NCBI GenBank assembly: GCA_017558425.1
Contig: JAFYVD010000019.1
Span: forward strand, 1-45,632
Length of the DNA stretch: 45,632 bases
Source of the DNA: Clostridia bacterium
GTDB taxonomy: Bacteria > Bacillota_A > Clostridia > RUG12999
Reading direction: 5' to 3'
A model generated the notes under the pieces. It did no database searches. It saw nothing but the letters and a program-made list of their open reading frames with translations, and was not told where the DNA came from. The position numbers were made by a program, and so were the translations under genes. Numbering within the stretch: the stretch's first letter is position 1; every line of letters begins with the position of its first letter. Positions 33,293-41,234 of the stretch are shown one piece after another.

Positions 33293-34276
33293 ATGAAAAA
33301 GATTCGTTGGGGCATTGCAGGCCCCGGAACTATTGCAAATAAATTTGCCAAAGCGGTGAAAAATGTGGAAGGCGCAGAGCTTGTTGCCGTTGCGGCAAGG
33401 TCTGTGGAAAAAGGCAGAGCTTTTGCTGAAAAATATGATATTCCCGAGGTTTTTGAAGGGTTTGAAGCTATGGCGATGTCGGACAAGGTGGATGCTGTGT
33501 ATGTTGCTACGCCTCATCCTTTCCACAAATCTTCGGCAGAGATTTTCCTGAACAACAAAAAACACGTGCTTTGCGAAAAACCCATCTGCGTGAATGCCGC
33601 TCAGGCAAAGGCTCTTAAAGAATGTGCCGCCAAAAACGGCGTTTTCCTGATGGAAGCTATGTGGACACGTTTTCTGCCTGCAATAAAAGAGGCGGCAGAG
33701 CTTGTGAAAAATGGTGAAATCGGCGATGTTTTAGGCATTGAGGCAGATTTTTGTTACCGTATAGAAACCGAGGAAGACCCCAAAGTTTTTGACAACTCTC
33801 TTGCAGGGGGCGGTCTGCTTGACGTAGGTGTTTACGGACTGCATTTTGCATCCATTTTCCTTGGAAATTCGCCCGAGAAAATATCGGCTGTCGCAAATGT
33901 GGAAAATGGCGTAGATTTGCACACCGCCGCTACACTTAAATACAAAAACGGTGCGGTTGCCGTTATTACCTCCGCCATCAACCTGCACAAACCCGAAACG
34001 GCTTATATTTACGGCACAAAAGGGCACATTTATCTGCCTAATTTCTATGGTGCAAACGAGCTGTTTGTTGCGGTTGGCGGCGATGCGAGATATATTGAAA
34101 ATTCCGCAATGGGCGACGGGTTTGAGGAAGAGATTATCGAGGTTTGCGATTGCATTCGTGCAGGAAAAACCGAGAGCGATATTCTGCCTCTTGACGAAAG
34201 TATCGCCATCCTCGGACAGATGGATGAGATAAGAAAACAAATTGGCGTGAAATATCCGCTTGAGGGCGAAATATGA
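33293..34276 (+). CDS. Gfo/Idh/MocA family oxidoreductase
   Basis: This 327-residue NAD(P)-dependent enzyme has the nucleotide loop GIAGPGTIA at the N-terminus and the conserved EKPICVN with the active-site Lys at about 100. The central GGGLLDVGVYGLHFA gives the second-domain core. Members oxidise sugars, inositols or dihydrodiols; the substrate here cannot be told. Its end overlaps the kinase-like gene by four bases. It sits outside the GntR operon and close to the second glycan island. Confidence 0.9.
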   Translation: MKKIRWGIAGPGTIANKFAKAVKNVEGAELVAVAARSVEKGRAFAEKYDIPEVFEGFEAMAMSDKVDAVYVATPHPFHKSSAEIFLNNKKHVLCEKPICVNAAQAKALKECAAKNGVFLMEAMWTRFLPAIKEAAELVKNGEIGDVLGIEADFCYRIETEEDPKVFDNSLAGGGLLDVGVYGLHFASIFLGNSPEKISAVANVENGVDLHTAATLKYKNGAVAVITSAINLHKPETAYIYGTKGHIYLPNFYGANELFVAVGGDARYIENSAMGDGFEEEIIEVCDCIRAGKTESDILPLDESIAILGQMDEIRKQIGVKYPLEGEI

Positions 34277-34755
34277 AAAAAATATTGATTCTCGGCAAAC
34301 CTGGCAGCGGAAAAACCACACTTGCCGTAAAGCTTGCGAAAAAGCTGGGGTTACCGCTTGTTCATCTTGACAAAATTTTCTGGAAATCGGGTTGGACCGA
34401 ATCGGACCGCGACGAATTTGACCAAAAACTGCTGTCAGAGCTTGAAAAAGATTCCTGGATAATTGACGGAAATTACGGCAGAACTATTCCGCTACGGATG
34501 AAATATGCCGACACCATAATCTGCTTTGAATATCCGAGGATTCTCTGCATCTGGCGGGTGCTGAAAAGAGTTGCGAAAAATTTCGGAAAAGTCCGTCCCG
34601 ATATGGGTGAAAATTGCCCCGAAAGGTTTGATTTTGATTTTTTGAAATTTATATGGAACTGTCCCTCCGTTTATGAGAGAATAAAAAGCTTTGACGGAGA
34701 GATAATTCTGGTGAAAAACAGGCGGGATTATAAGAAATATTTTGGCGACCTTTAA
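34273..34755 (+). CDS. Small P-loop NTPase of the FlaR/topology-modulation type
   Basis: This 160-residue protein has Walker A GKPGSGKTT (8-16) and the family blocks VHLDKIFWKSGWTE and WIIDGNYGRTIPLRMKYAD. It ends with a short conserved NRRDYKKYF. These proteins look like adenylate or gluconate kinases and are labelled DNA topology modulation protein FlaR or AAA ATPase in genomes; their true substrate is unknown. Translation is coupled to the oxidoreductase. Confidence 0.85.
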   Translation: MKKILILGKPGSGKTTLAVKLAKKLGLPLVHLDKIFWKSGWTESDRDEFDQKLLSELEKDSWIIDGNYGRTIPLRMKYADTIICFEYPRILCIWRVLKRVAKNFGKVRPDMGENCPERFDFDFLKFIWNCPSVYERIKSFDGEIILVKNRRDYKKYFGDL

Positions 34756-34756
34756 A

Positions 34757-34773
34757 TACGAAAATTTTTCGTA
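34757..34773. promoter_or_regulatory. Palindrome just upstream of the fucosidase promoter
   Basis: TACGAAAA-T-TTTTCGTA, perfect eight-base arms, ends ten bases before the -35 box. It may be a regulator site or a weak terminator for the kinase gene. Confidence 0.45.
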
Positions 34774-34783
34774 ACAAAAGCGG

Positions 34784-34812
34784 TTGACATTCAATATCTT
34801 AATATATATAAT
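34784..34812 (+). promoter_or_regulatory. Full-consensus promoter of the fucosidase island
   Basis: TTGACA (34784-34789), 17-base spacer, TATAAT (34807-34812), with GGAGG before the ATG at 34854. Confidence 0.9.
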
Positions 34813-34853
34813 GAAATCGAAAAGTTAAATTTTGCAGCTTTGGAGGAAATAAA

Positions 34854-36275
34854 ATGGCTGATGTTAAAAAAGTTACTGATATTGCTAACGACCAGGGTCT
34901 TGACGCTCAGCAGATAAAAGAGTTTCAGCGCCAGGAAGAGGTGCGTGTAAAAGCGAAAAACTATGTTTATCCCGAAGGGGAAGAACAGCTTGCCACTCTT
35001 GAGGATTTTATGGACAGAAAATTCGGTCTTATGGTGCACTGGGGTCTTTACAACCAGATGGGTATAAAGGAATCGTGGACCAACGTTGATACCGAATGGA
35101 CAAGATGGCAGTTTAAGCCCGGTACTCCTTATAAAGAAATAAAAGAAATGTATAGTAAACTGCACAGAGGATTTCTGCCGCTCCGTTTTGATGCAAAGGA
35201 ATGGGCGGAAATTGCTGACGATGCAGGTTTTAAATACCTTTGTTTCACCACAAAACATCACGACGGGTTCTGTATGTGGGACACAAAAACCACCGATTAC
35301 AAGGTAACGGGCAGCGAAGTTCCCTGGCGTCACGAGAAAAACGCCGATATCACAAAGGAACTGTTTAACGCTTTCCGTGACAAAGGAATGGCAATCTCGC
35401 TCTACTACAGCCGTGCCGATTTCTCCTGCCCTTACTATTGGGAAGAAGATTACGACTGCAAAGTGCGCGTTCCTTCCTATGACCCCAACGAAAAACCTGA
35501 AAAATGGCAGAAATTCAAAGATTACGTTTTTGCTCAGCTTAAAGAGCTTATCGAAGGTTACGGCAAAATTGACGCCATCTGGTATGACGGCGGTTGCGAC
35601 AGTTTCCAGCTCGGCCTTCCTGAAATGACAAAAGAGCTTCAGAAAACTCAGCCCTGGATGATTGTGGGCAGAGGCGGTCCGGGATTTGAAAAAATCATCA
35701 CTCCCGAACTTTTTGTGCCCGAACAGCCTGTTTTTGCTCCCTGGGAAACCTGTACGGTTATGGGCAAAAAAATGTTTGAGTATAATGGAGACCACACATC
35801 CTTCGGCTATACATACGACCAGGATTATATGTCGGCGAAAGATGTTGTGAATCTGCTTCTTGATATTGTGTCAAAAGGCGGAAACCTTGCACTTAACCTT
35901 GCTCCCCAGCCCGACGGCAGATTGCCGCTCCGTGCCGTGGAAGAACTGAAAGTTTTAGGAAAATGGATGAAAGTGTTTGGCGGCGCAATCTATGCAACAA
36001 GACCTGTTGCCCCGTATTACACCGAAAAATATTCTTACACCGCATCAAAAGACGGCAAAACCATAAATGTATTCTATCAGTATGACGACGGTGAAACCGC
36101 TCCCGAAAAATACAGCCTGATTTGCGAATCAAAAGTATTGAAAATTACAGATTTAAGAAGCGGAAAAGACCTTGAATTTACACAAAATAAAAACGAAGTA
36201 ACTGCCATTTTACCTGCAGACCTTGCAGGCAGAGAAGGCGACATCGCAGATTGCTTTGTAATGACAGCAGAATAA
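34854..36275 (+). CDS. Alpha-L-fucosidase, GH29
   Basis: This 473-residue enzyme would release L-fucose from glycans by retaining hydrolysis. The barrel start RKFGLMVHWGLYN and KHHDGFCMWDT (134-144) are standard GH29 substrate motifs. IDAIWYDGG carries the likely nucleophile Asp245. A C-terminal beta-sandwich follows. The first 50 residues are a charged helical leader rather than a signal peptide, so it is probably cytoplasmic. It lies 18 bases ahead of the GH20-like gene. It has the KHHDGF motif that the shorter GH29-like pair at 12600-14478 lacks. Confidence 0.93.
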   Translation: MADVKKVTDIANDQGLDAQQIKEFQRQEEVRVKAKNYVYPEGEEQLATLEDFMDRKFGLMVHWGLYNQMGIKESWTNVDTEWTRWQFKPGTPYKEIKEMYSKLHRGFLPLRFDAKEWAEIADDAGFKYLCFTTKHHDGFCMWDTKTTDYKVTGSEVPWRHEKNADITKELFNAFRDKGMAISLYYSRADFSCPYYWEEDYDCKVRVPSYDPNEKPEKWQKFKDYVFAQLKELIEGYGKIDAIWYDGGCDSFQLGLPEMTKELQKTQPWMIVGRGGPGFEKIITPELFVPEQPVFAPWETCTVMGKKMFEYNGDHTSFGYTYDQDYMSAKDVVNLLLDIVSKGGNLALNLAPQPDGRLPLRAVEELKVLGKWMKVFGGAIYATRPVAPYYTEKYSYTASKDGKTINVFYQYDDGETAPEKYSLICESKVLKITDLRSGKDLEFTQNKNEVTAILPADLAGREGDIADCFVMTAE

Positions 36276-36293
36276 TAAACGGAGGAAAGAACT

Positions 36294-38402
36294 ATGGCTA
36301 TCGAGAAAAAATACGACTTCAAAAAAAGACTCCTGCAGATTCATCAGCCCGATATCAGAAATGCGGCGTATACTAAAAAAGACAATGAATATATGCTTGC
36401 GGACAGGGTTGTAATTTCAATTCCCGACAATGCGGAAGTTGTTTTAAAAACTGCTGCATGGGACTTTGCAGATTTCCTCAAAACATCTATGGGAATTTGT
36501 GCAGGCGTTGTTTTTGGCAACGAAAATGCAGAGATTATAATTGACCTTGCGGCAAATTGCGGCGTTGACCTTGGTGAATATGCTGAATATAAAGGATTTA
36601 AAGTTGCGGTTTGCGAAAAAGGCATTAAAGTTATCGGTCACGACGAAAGAGGTGCCGCTCAGGCTCTCTACTATATTGAGGACCTTATGACTTTTGCAAA
36701 AGCTCCCGTTTTGACATACGGCGAATTCTGCAAAAAACCGATGTTCTCGCCTCAGATGATTCATTCGGGTTATGCTCTTGATGAGTATCCCGACGAATAT
36801 CTCGCAAGGGTTGCTCACGAAGGCAGAGACGCCATCCTTCTTTTCACAAAAGAAGTGAACAAAACTCCCTGCGGATATGTTAACTTCAACGAACTTATCG
36901 AACGTGCGGCAAAATACGGTCTGGACGTTTATGCTTACAGCTATATGAAAAGCCCCAAAAGCCCTTACGACGATGATGCGGAGGAATTTTACGAAGGTAC
37001 ATACGGCAAACTTTTCCGCGAATGTCCCGGTCTTAAAGGCGTGACACTGGTTGGCGAAAGTGTTGAATTCCCCAGTAAAGATACCCGTGTTTCACCGGGA
37101 ACTCACCTTGAAACTGTGGTTGACGGTATCCCCACAGGTAAATACAGCTCGGGATGGTTTCCCTGTTATGACTATCCGGTATGGCTCAACCTTATCAAAA
37201 AAATCATCCGCAAACACAAACCTGACGCGGACATTGTATTCTGGACATACAACTGGGCATCCCGCCCCGAAGATGTCCGCCTTGATCTTATCAGAACTCT
37301 GCCTACAGATATCAGCCTTCAGGCGACATTTGAACAGGCAGAACATATAAAACTTGAAAATTCCACCACCAGAGTTGCCGACTATACCATCAGCTTTGAA
37401 GGCCCCGGTAAATATTTCAGCGGTGAAGCCAAAGAAGCGAAAAAATGCGGAATCCCGCTTTACAGTATGGTTAACTCAGGCGGTCTTACCTGGGACTTCG
37501 GCGTGGTGCCTTATCTGCCCGTGCCCTATCAGTGGATGAGACGATTCGAAGGAATGAGAAAAGCTCACGATGACTGGGGTCTTAAAGGTCTTATGGAATG
37601 TCACCACTATGGCTTCACACCTTCTTTCATCAGTAAACTGGGCAAACTTTCCTTTATGGAACCCAGAGAACCCATGGAAGATATTTTGAAGAAAATCCTT
37701 ATTTCGGAATTCGGCGAAGAAAATTACGAAAAAGTAAATGCAGCTCTCGAGTGCTACAGTGACGCAATCCGCCACTATATTCCCAGTGACGCTGACCAGT
37801 ATGGTGCGTTCAGGGTTGGTCCGTCCTATCCTTTCAATATGTTTATGGGCAAAGCACTTCCCCAGCCTCAGGGATGTATGATTCCTCACGATGAGGGAGC
37901 ACATTTCGGTAACAGAATTATTGAAATGTACTATCGAAACGTTTCGGACAACAGACTTTCTCCGCTGGGTCTGCGAATCGGCGACGAGCTGAAGTCGCTT
38001 GAAAAAATGCTGGAACTTATGGAAAAAGGTACTGAAATTTTATACAGCATTTCAGATGCAAATGAAAAACTCTCGCAGCTTCGCAACCTCGGTCATTTTA
38101 TGACAAACACCGTAAAAACAGGTGTTAACGCGAAAAAATGGTTTATGCTCATCTGCAAAATGAATGTTGCAAATACCAAAGAAGAGCTTGCAAATATTTA
38201 CGACACAATGGAAGCTCTGCTGAAAGTGGAAATGGAAAACGTGAAAGATACAATCCCTGTTGTTCAGCAGGATTCCCGTCTCGGTTGGGAACCGTCAATG
38301 CTTTATATGACAGACGAATGGCATCTTGACTGGAAAATCCGTCAGCTTAACTTTGTTCTTGATATTGAGCTTGGCAAACTCCGTGAAGGGCTTAGCCTGT
38401 AA
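36294..38402 (+). CDS. Large putative glycoside hydrolase with a GH20-type N-terminal domain
   Basis: This 702-residue protein has an N-terminal alpha/beta domain (about 30-145) like the domain that precedes the barrel in hexosaminidases and alpha-glucuronidases; its signature is GFKVAVCEKGIKVIGHDERG followed by AAQALYYIEDLM. A TIM-barrel-like centre follows, with LVGESVEF and VFWTYNWASRPEDV as possible active-site strands, then a long helical C-terminus. No signal peptide. The classic Asp-Glu pair of GH20 is not seen, so the family is not settled; N-acetylhexosamine or uronate linkages are plausible. It is probably cotranscribed with the fucosidase. Confidence 0.65.
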   Translation: MAIEKKYDFKKRLLQIHQPDIRNAAYTKKDNEYMLADRVVISIPDNAEVVLKTAAWDFADFLKTSMGICAGVVFGNENAEIIIDLAANCGVDLGEYAEYKGFKVAVCEKGIKVIGHDERGAAQALYYIEDLMTFAKAPVLTYGEFCKKPMFSPQMIHSGYALDEYPDEYLARVAHEGRDAILLFTKEVNKTPCGYVNFNELIERAAKYGLDVYAYSYMKSPKSPYDDDAEEFYEGTYGKLFRECPGLKGVTLVGESVEFPSKDTRVSPGTHLETVVDGIPTGKYSSGWFPCYDYPVWLNLIKKIIRKHKPDADIVFWTYNWASRPEDVRLDLIRTLPTDISLQATFEQAEHIKLENSTTRVADYTISFEGPGKYFSGEAKEAKKCGIPLYSMVNSGGLTWDFGVVPYLPVPYQWMRRFEGMRKAHDDWGLKGLMECHHYGFTPSFISKLGKLSFMEPREPMEDILKKILISEFGEENYEKVNAALECYSDAIRHYIPSDADQYGAFRVGPSYPFNMFMGKALPQPQGCMIPHDEGAHFGNRIIEMYYRNVSDNRLSPLGLRIGDELKSLEKMLELMEKGTEILYSISDANEKLSQLRNLGHFMTNTVKTGVNAKKWFMLICKMNVANTKEELANIYDTMEALLKVEMENVKDTIPVVQQDSRLGWEPSMLYMTDEWHLDWKIRQLNFVLDIELGKLREGLSL

Positions 38403-38424
38403 TCGGAGATTACCGTTTTAACAA

Positions 38425-38477
38425 ACAACCCCTCCGGGTTTGCTTTGCAAACCTACCTCCCCTTACGCAGGGGAGGC
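38425..38477 (-). repeat. Intergenic palindromic repeat, copy C (minus orientation, diverged)
   Basis: Read on the minus strand it has the same order as copies A and B: a GCCTCCCCTGCG-type hairpin, then a GGTTTGC/GCAAACC hairpin, then GAGGGGTTGT. It faces copy D eight bases away. Confidence 0.6.
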
Positions 38478-38485
38478 AATCAGAA

Positions 38486-38532
38486 GGCTCTCTTGTGTAA
38501 AGAGAGCTGTCACGAAGTGACTGAGGGATTGT
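38486..38532 (+). repeat. Intergenic palindromic repeat, copy D (plus orientation)
   Basis: GGCTCTCTTGTGTAAAGAG, then GTCACGAAGTGAC, then TGAGGGATTGT: same unit as copies A and B with paired changes that keep the first hairpin stem (CTCTCTT/AAGAGAG). Confidence 0.72.
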
Positions 38533-38675
38533 TCGTAGCTTGAAGATAGTAAAATAAATCCGCAAAGTTTTGCGGATTTTTACCTAACTCATCTTAGAGC
38601 TTGTCTGCCGCAGACTGATAAAAATTTATCTTTAAGCGGTCTGCGCTAAATACATAGCCCCAAAAGGAGAAAATT
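38526..38675 (+). repeat. 150-base leader of NagA-like gene 1 (direct repeat, copy 1)
   Basis: It is matched without gaps by 39931-40080, differing at about nine of 150 positions by eye. It contains a terminator hairpin, a GTCTG/CAGAC hairpin, a GATAAA/TTTATC hairpin and a long-range stem GCTTGAAGATA (38538-38548) with TATCTTTAAGC (38627-38637). AGGAG lies before the gene start. Confidence 0.8.
38556..38582 (+). terminator. Terminator in leader copy 1
   Basis: Arms AAATCCGCAAA (38556-38566) and TTTGCGGATTT (38569-38579) followed by T bases. It either ends the GH transcript upstream or acts inside the leader. Confidence 0.8.
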
Positions 38676-39818
38676 ATGAAAAAAGCGATAATTAATGCAC
38701 AGATTGTGCTTGAAACAGGTATCATATGGGATGCAACTCTTATAACCGAAGATGATGAAATCCTCGCTTACGGCAAAGATATCGAAATCCCGCCTACTGC
38801 AGAAATTATTGATGCCGAGGGCGCTTATGTGGGTCCCGGTCTTGTGGACATTCACGTTCACGGCGGAAACGGCGCTCACACTGCCGAAGACCCGATTACG
38901 GCGTCCGAGCATTTCCTCAAACACGGCGAAACCACCATTTTAGCTACCCCGTCATATAACTTTACTTTCGAAAGATTTATAAACGGTATCCGCACGGTGA
39001 GAGAAAATCTGCCAAAACTCCGCAACGTTCGCGGTATGTATATGGAAGGGCCGTATACCAACTCAAAATACGGTTCAAAAACCGCACAGAACGACTGGGT
39101 GGACAAGCTGACTCCCGAATGGTACAAACCTCTCGTTGACGAAGCGGGCGACCTTGCAAAAGTATGGACGGTTGCTCCCGAAAGAGAGGGAATCACAGAT
39201 TTTCTCGCCTATGCGAGAAAGGTTAATCCCAAGGTAAAAATTGCGATAGGTCACAGCCATGCAACCCCCGATATGGTGCGTGCGATGGGCAGCAAATTCC
39301 GTCCCACAATTCTCACACACTATGGTTGTGCAAATCCGGTGCTTCCGCCCCTTTCAGGCGGTACAAGAGGCAGCGGTGTGGACGAATACAGCCTGCAGAA
39401 CCCCGATGTTTATTGCGAAATGATAAGCGATTCCTGCGCAATTCACGTTCAGGCGCCCAATCAGAGACTTGTTGTTCACGCAAAAGGTGTTGAAAAGGTT
39501 GTGCTTATCACAGACTGCACAGCTCACAACAACCCCAATCCCGAACAATTTGCTCACATTGATGACCTTAACTTTAACCAGACCGGCGGTCTGTCGGGCA
39601 GCAAAATGACACTTGACAAGGCTTGCCGCAACATTATGACTCACACAAACTGCGGTATTGCCCAGGCATTTATTATGGCGTCGGGCAACCCGGCAAAAGC
39701 TATCGGAATGTACGACGAAATCGGTTCAATCGAGCCGGGCAAAAAAGCCGATATTATTTTCGTTGATGACAGATTCAACGTGAAAAAGGTTATGCTGAGA
39801 GGCGAAATCGTATATTAA
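38676..39818 (+). CDS. NagA-like N-acetylglucosamine-6-phosphate deacetylase family amidohydrolase, copy 1
   Basis: This 380-residue amidohydrolase would remove acetate from an N-acetyl amino-sugar phosphate. Visible metal and catalytic motifs are HxH at His60/His62 (DIHVHGG), Glu124 (YMEGPYTNS), His193/His195 (GHSHAT), His215 (LTHYG), and His257 and Asp280 (LITDC). The THLFNAM of standard NagA reads THYGCAN, so it is a divergent subfamily. It follows fucosidase and GH20-like genes, consistent with use of released N-acetyl sugars. A close paralogue lies 262 bases downstream. Confidence 0.85.
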   Translation: MKKAIINAQIVLETGIIWDATLITEDDEILAYGKDIEIPPTAEIIDAEGAYVGPGLVDIHVHGGNGAHTAEDPITASEHFLKHGETTILATPSYNFTFERFINGIRTVRENLPKLRNVRGMYMEGPYTNSKYGSKTAQNDWVDKLTPEWYKPLVDEAGDLAKVWTVAPEREGITDFLAYARKVNPKVKIAIGHSHATPDMVRAMGSKFRPTILTHYGCANPVLPPLSGGTRGSGVDEYSLQNPDVYCEMISDSCAIHVQAPNQRLVVHAKGVEKVVLITDCTAHNNPNPEQFAHIDDLNFNQTGGLSGSKMTLDKACRNIMTHTNCGIAQAFIMASGNPAKAIGMYDEIGSIEPGKKADIIFVDDRFNVKKVMLRGEIVY

Positions 39819-39864
39819 TATAGACATGGGCGTATGGATTTTGATGCAGAACGGACAAGCCGAA

Positions 39865-39919
39865 CCCTTGTCAAAGTAATGCTTTGACAAGGGCGTGCCC
39901 GAAGGCGTACAAAGGTACG
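39865..39919. repeat. Hairpin pair between the two NagA-like genes
   Basis: CCCTTGTCAAAG/CTTTGACAAGGG (39865-39893, perfect 12-base arms) is followed by CGTAC/GTACG (39906-39919). This unit fills the position that copies C and D hold upstream of the first NagA-like gene. Confidence 0.65.
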
Positions 39920-39930
39920 TCGAGAGGTGA

Positions 39931-40080
39931 GGATTGTTCGTAGCTTGAAGATAGCAAAATAAATCCGCAATGTTTTGCGGATTTTTACCTAACTCGCCTT
40001 AGAGGTTGTCTGACGCAGACTGATAAAAATTTATCTTCAAGCGGTCTGCGCTAAATACATAGTCCAAAAAGGAGAAAATT
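39931..40080 (+). repeat. 150-base leader of NagA-like gene 2 (direct repeat, copy 2)
   Basis: Gap-free match to 38526-38675. Its long-range stem, GCTTGAAGATA (39943-39953) with TATCTTCAAGC (40032-40042), is perfect, while copy 1 has a G-U at one step. Confidence 0.8.
39961..39987 (+). terminator. Terminator in leader copy 2
   Basis: AAATCCGCAA and TTGCGGATTT arms with T bases after them; it corresponds to the terminator at 38556. One substitution shortens the top of the stem. Confidence 0.78.
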
Positions 40081-41223
40081 ATGAAAAAAGCAATAATTAA
40101 TGCACAGGTTGTGCTTGAAACAGGTATCCTCTGGGATGCAACCCTTATAACCGAAGATGAAGAAATTCTCGCTTACGGCAAAGAAATTGACATCCCTTCG
40201 GATGCGGAAATTATTGACGCCGAGGGTGCATATGTAGGTCCGGGTCTTGTGGACATTCACGTTCACGGAATTTGCGGTCATCACACGGCGATTGAACCCA
40301 TCGAGGCTTCCGAAATGTTCCTCCGTCGCGGTTCAACTTCCATTCTTGCAACTCCGTCATATCAGTTCAACGGAGAAAAAATTATGAACTGCATCAAAAC
40401 GGTGAAGGAAAATATGGGCAAAGCCCGCACCATCCGCGGTATTTATATGGAAGGGCCTTACACCAACTCAGAGACAGGTTCACACTCTTTTATGAACCCT
40501 TGGAAACACGGCACTTTTGCCGAAGAGTACGAGCCTTTTGTTGAAGAAGGCGGCGACCTTGTAAAAGTCTGGACAATAGCTCCCGAAAGAGAAGGAATTA
40601 TAGATTTTCTGAAATTTGCACGCCAGGTGAACCCCGATGTGAAAATTGCAATAGGTCACACATGGGCAACTCCCGATCAGGTTCGTGCTCTGGGAAGTCG
40701 ATTCCGCCCCACAATTCTCACACATTTCGGATGTGCAACCAAGGTTCTTCCTCCTCTTTCAGGCGGTACAAGAGGCAGTGGTGTGGACGAATATTGTATG
40801 CAGGACCCGGACGTTTTCTGCGAAATGATAAGCGATTCCTGCGCAATCCACGTTCAGGCACCCAATCAGAGACTTCTTATTCATAATAAAGGTGTTGAAA
40901 GGGTTGTGCTCATCACAGACTGCACGGCTCACAACAACCCCAACCCCGAAAAGTATGCTCACATTGACGACCTTAACTTCGACCCCAAAGGCGGTCTTGC
41001 AGGCAGCAAAATGACAATGGATAAGGCTTGCCGCAATGTTATGACTCACACAAACTGCGGTATCGCTCAGGCGTTTATCATGGGTTCCTCTTCACCTGCA
41101 AAGGCTATCGGAATGTTTGACGAAATCGGTTCAATTGAACCGGGCAAAAAAGCCGACCTTATTTTTGTTGACGACAGATTTAATGTGAAAAAAGTTATGC
41201 TGAGAGGCGAAATGGTATATTGA
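40081..41223 (+). CDS. NagA-like N-acetylglucosamine-6-phosphate deacetylase family amidohydrolase, copy 2
   Basis: Also 380 residues and collinear with copy 1, alike at roughly three quarters of positions by eye. All the metal and catalytic motifs are kept: DIHVHG, YMEGPYTNS, GHTWAT (His then Trp where copy 1 has Ser-His), LTHFG, CAIHVQAP and LITDC. Differences cluster near the substrate-facing segment after DIHVHG and near TNSETGSHSFMNPW, hinting at another substrate. The glutaminase gene starts eleven bases past its stop and is probably cotranscribed. Confidence 0.85.
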   Translation: MKKAIINAQVVLETGILWDATLITEDEEILAYGKEIDIPSDAEIIDAEGAYVGPGLVDIHVHGICGHHTAIEPIEASEMFLRRGSTSILATPSYQFNGEKIMNCIKTVKENMGKARTIRGIYMEGPYTNSETGSHSFMNPWKHGTFAEEYEPFVEEGGDLVKVWTIAPEREGIIDFLKFARQVNPDVKIAIGHTWATPDQVRALGSRFRPTILTHFGCATKVLPPLSGGTRGSGVDEYCMQDPDVFCEMISDSCAIHVQAPNQRLLIHNKGVERVVLITDCTAHNNPNPEKYAHIDDLNFDPKGGLAGSKMTMDKACRNVMTHTNCGIAQAFIMGSSSPAKAIGMFDEIGSIEPGKKADLIFVDDRFNVKKVMLRGEMVY

Positions 41224-41234
41224 GGTGAAATAAA

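Noticed and set aside
34791..35795. A 334-codon minus-strand open frame under the fucosidase
   Set aside because: Shadow of the GH29 gene; it runs across that gene's promoter and shows no domain.
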